From Candidatus Bathyarchaeota archaeon (GTDB taxonomy: Archaea > Thermoproteota > Bathyarchaeia > Bathyarchaeales > SOJC01): a stretch of 33,150 nucleotides of DNA. A program made the translations under genes and the position numbers. The stretch spans positions 960,803 to 993,952 of the forward strand of contig CP070683.1 in NCBI GenBank assembly GCA_020352645.1, given 5' to 3'. This document shows positions 32,116-33,150 of this stretch, piece after piece. Numbering within the stretch: position 1 is the first letter of the stretch; the number at the start of each line of letters is the position of its first letter. The notes beneath the pieces were generated by a model. The model was not told the DNA's origin and ran no database searches. It was given only the letters and a program-made list of their open reading frames with translations.

Positions 32116-32437
32116 CTTTTTCGCAGAATCTAAATCCAGATTTGGGAGGCTATTCCAGCCCTAAATCTGCTGAGTGAAACCTTCATTATTCTTGTTGAGC
32201 CAATCATCGAATCTAGCAAACTAATGAGCCTGTATGCTACGTAAGAGCTTTTATTCTCCCTAGACTCCCGCTCACCACGTGTTTCTGCCATTCTCATACT
32301 CTTTCGACCGGTCGTGTCTCAATTCAATGTTGTAACGGGAGGTTAGATTATTCGATAAAGGTGTTGTGCCGAAAATATGGCATCGGTATCCGAAAAGAAT
32401 ATTAGTTTTGAGATTTTTTCTCAGTCAGCGACGAGAA
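32116..32437. other. Divergent 322-base gap with candidate operators
   Basis: The gap between the VIT-like and Lrp genes contains no gene that I can support. An inverted-repeat region lies near the VIT-like start. CGACCGGTCG at 32305-32314 is a perfect 10-base palindrome. AAGAGCTTTTATTC near 32248 is a TATA-like stretch on plus. The region 32366-32437 reads openly in the Lrp frame but is not conserved-looking and lies before the preferred start. Confidence 0.35.
32132..32169. promoter_or_regulatory. Overlapping inverted repeats in the VIT-like promoter region
   Basis: Three half-sites occur: AAATC (32132-32136 region), GATTT (32139-32143) and AAATC (32163-32167). The first two form AAATC-CA-GATTT, and CAGATTT (32137-32143) with GGG pairs with CCC-(T)-AAATCTG (32159-32169), a 10-bp stem with one bulge. 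They lie 25-65 bases before the transporter ATG, a natural site for a metal-dependent repressor. Binding protein unknown. Confidence 0.4.
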
Positions 32438-32917
32438 ATGGACGAAAAAGATGAGATGATAATCAGGGTTCTTGAAAGGAAAGCACGGTTGTCCAGTAGG
32501 GTCCTTTCGAAAATGGTTGGTTTGCCGATTTCTACTGTCCATAGGAGGATCAAGAAGCTAGAGCGGGAAGGAATAATCTATGGCTACAAAGCATTGATTA
32601 ACTATGAAAGAACAAACAGACCCATAGGGGCTTTCTTGCTAGTCAATCTAGAGGAAGTCATTCCGGGAAGAGGGCATATTCCAAAAAAGACTATAGTAGG
32701 AGTTCTCAGGAGAATAAGAGAAATTGAGGAAATAACTGAGGTCCAAGCATTTAATTTTGAGCTAGTAATCAAAGCGAGACTGCATAATCTCAAAGCACTA
32801 GCCGCTCTGATGGAGCAACTGCGTTCCATAGAGGGAATAGAGCATGTCTCCTCCGCTATAATAACAGAAGAAACAATTCTGCCGCCATCCACACTTCGAA
32901 ACTCAACTCAAAAATAA
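32438..32917 (+). CDS. Lrp/AsnC-type transcriptional regulator
   Basis: 159 residues from ATG 32438. The N-terminal winged helix-turn-helix is clear: MIIRVLERKARLSSRVLSKM and VHRRIKKLEREGIIYGYKAL, as in the Lrp/AsnC family. The rest has the RAM-like alpha-beta pattern (FLLVNLEE, VQAFNFELVIKA, LRSIEGIEHVSS). Lrp proteins are archaeal regulators of amino-acid and energy metabolism that bind DNA as octamers. The ligand and targets are unknown. An earlier in-frame ATG at 32366 adds a non-conserved 24 residues. It is followed by a glycyl-radical-enzyme relic. Confidence 0.82.
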   Translation: MDEKDEMIIRVLERKARLSSRVLSKMVGLPISTVHRRIKKLEREGIIYGYKALINYERTNRPIGAFLLVNLEEVIPGRGHIPKKTIVGVLRRIREIEEITEVQAFNFELVIKARLHNLKALAALMEQLRSIEGIEHVSSAIITEETILPPSTLRNSTQK

Positions 32918-32968
32918 CCGTTAGAAACCTGTGGAAAACCAATCCGCACCATTTCTGCTTCAAGCTAA

Positions 32969-33150
32969 GGGGGACGTCACATCCAATTCAACGAGGTAAA
33001 CACGGAAACTCTGAAGAAAGCGCAGAGAAGCCCGGAGAAACACAAAGACCACATTGTTCTGGTAGCAGGACCCTCCGAGTATATCGCCGACAGAGGCATA
33101 GAATTGCAGATGAAATGTCTCAAGAACACAACATCAAAGGCTTTAGATCG
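32969..33150 (+). pseudogene. Glycyl radical enzyme C-terminal fragment, extends past window edge
   Basis: After an in-frame TAA (32966-32968) 60 codons read openly to the edge: GGRHIQFNEVNTETLKKAQ, then SPEKHKDHIVLVAGPSEYIA and DRGIELQ. This lines up with the C-terminus of pyruvate formate-lyase-type glycyl radical enzymes, consensus GGxHIQFNVVxxETLxxAQ and RVxGYxxxF. The Gly is kept, but the preceding Arg is Leu and the following Tyr is Pro. No start codon precedes the homologous part and no upstream GRE sequence is visible. A degraded remnant is likeliest; a stand-alone spare-domain protein (GrcA-like) with an unusual start is a less likely alternative. Confidence 0.6.

Noticed and set aside
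32366-32437. 24-residue extension of the Lrp-type regulator
   Set aside because: The HTH domain starts immediately after ATG 32438 as usual in the family; the upstream residues look like noncoding sequence.
1-33150. CRISPR arrays and complete insertion sequences
   Set aside because: No regularly spaced repeats, cas genes, transposase genes or terminal inverted repeats were seen.

Overview
The window is archaeal chromosome, and its informational genes are the best evidence. It carries RNA polymerase subunit L, transcription factor S, exosome subunit Csl4, aIF1, aIF2-alpha, ribosomal proteins L10e, L44e and S27e, Nop10, an LSm protein, Dph2 and a PAC2 chaperone. TATA-like boxes lie about 25-30 bases before several likely transcription starts, and many start codons have Shine-Dalgarno sequences. 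The gene set would suit a Bathyarchaeia-like (TACK) archaeon, but that is inference; no rRNA is present to settle it.

Layout. (1) 1-746, minus strand: a MazG-like pyrophosphatase cut by the window edge, a small unknown protein and an 80-residue protein resembling only the core-binding domain of a tyrosine recombinase; probably debris of an integrated element. (2) 857-4838, plus: a class III aminotransferase, then an MgtE-like divalent cation transporter with two PhoU/TrkA_C regulators, preceded by three tandem hairpins and a short overlapping ORF. (3) 4924-12747, mostly minus: TFS, DUF99, RpoL, Csl4, a METTL5-like methyltransferase, Dph2, PEP synthase, L10e and a dCTP deaminase-like protein; one RNase III-like gene runs on plus. 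(4) 12988-15217, plus: the conserved archaeal operon L44e-S27e-aIF2alpha-Nop10-PAC2. (5) 15275-27472: a surface-glycan locus. rmlD-rmlA-rmlC-rmlB and a flippase run on plus. On minus, an operon led by the oligosaccharyltransferase AglB/STT3 continues with a GPT-type phosphoglycosyltransferase, an ATP-grasp ligase, a DUF354 protein, a compact NDP-sugar-dehydrogenase-like protein and a GT2 glycosyltransferase. (6) 27541-33150: GcvT with a small zinc ribbon, UppP, a ferritin-like protein, LSm, aIF1 with another zinc ribbon, a VIT1/CCC1-like transporter, an Lrp/AsnC regulator, and at the right edge a degraded glycyl-radical-enzyme C-terminus.

How the genes fit together. The glycan block contains most steps of one pathway: Rml enzymes make dTDP-rhamnose, the GPT enzyme primes a lipid carrier, GT2 and DUF354 proteins may extend the glycan, the flippase exports it, AglB transfers it to protein, and UppP may recycle the lipid diphosphate. 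The ATP-grasp and dehydrogenase-like genes suggest an unusual, perhaps amidated, sugar. The most interesting uncharacterised signals are that ligase/dehydrogenase pair, the structured leader before the MgtE-like gene, and the paired PhoU/TrkA_C regulators. No CRISPR array, complete insertion sequence, tRNA or rRNA was found.
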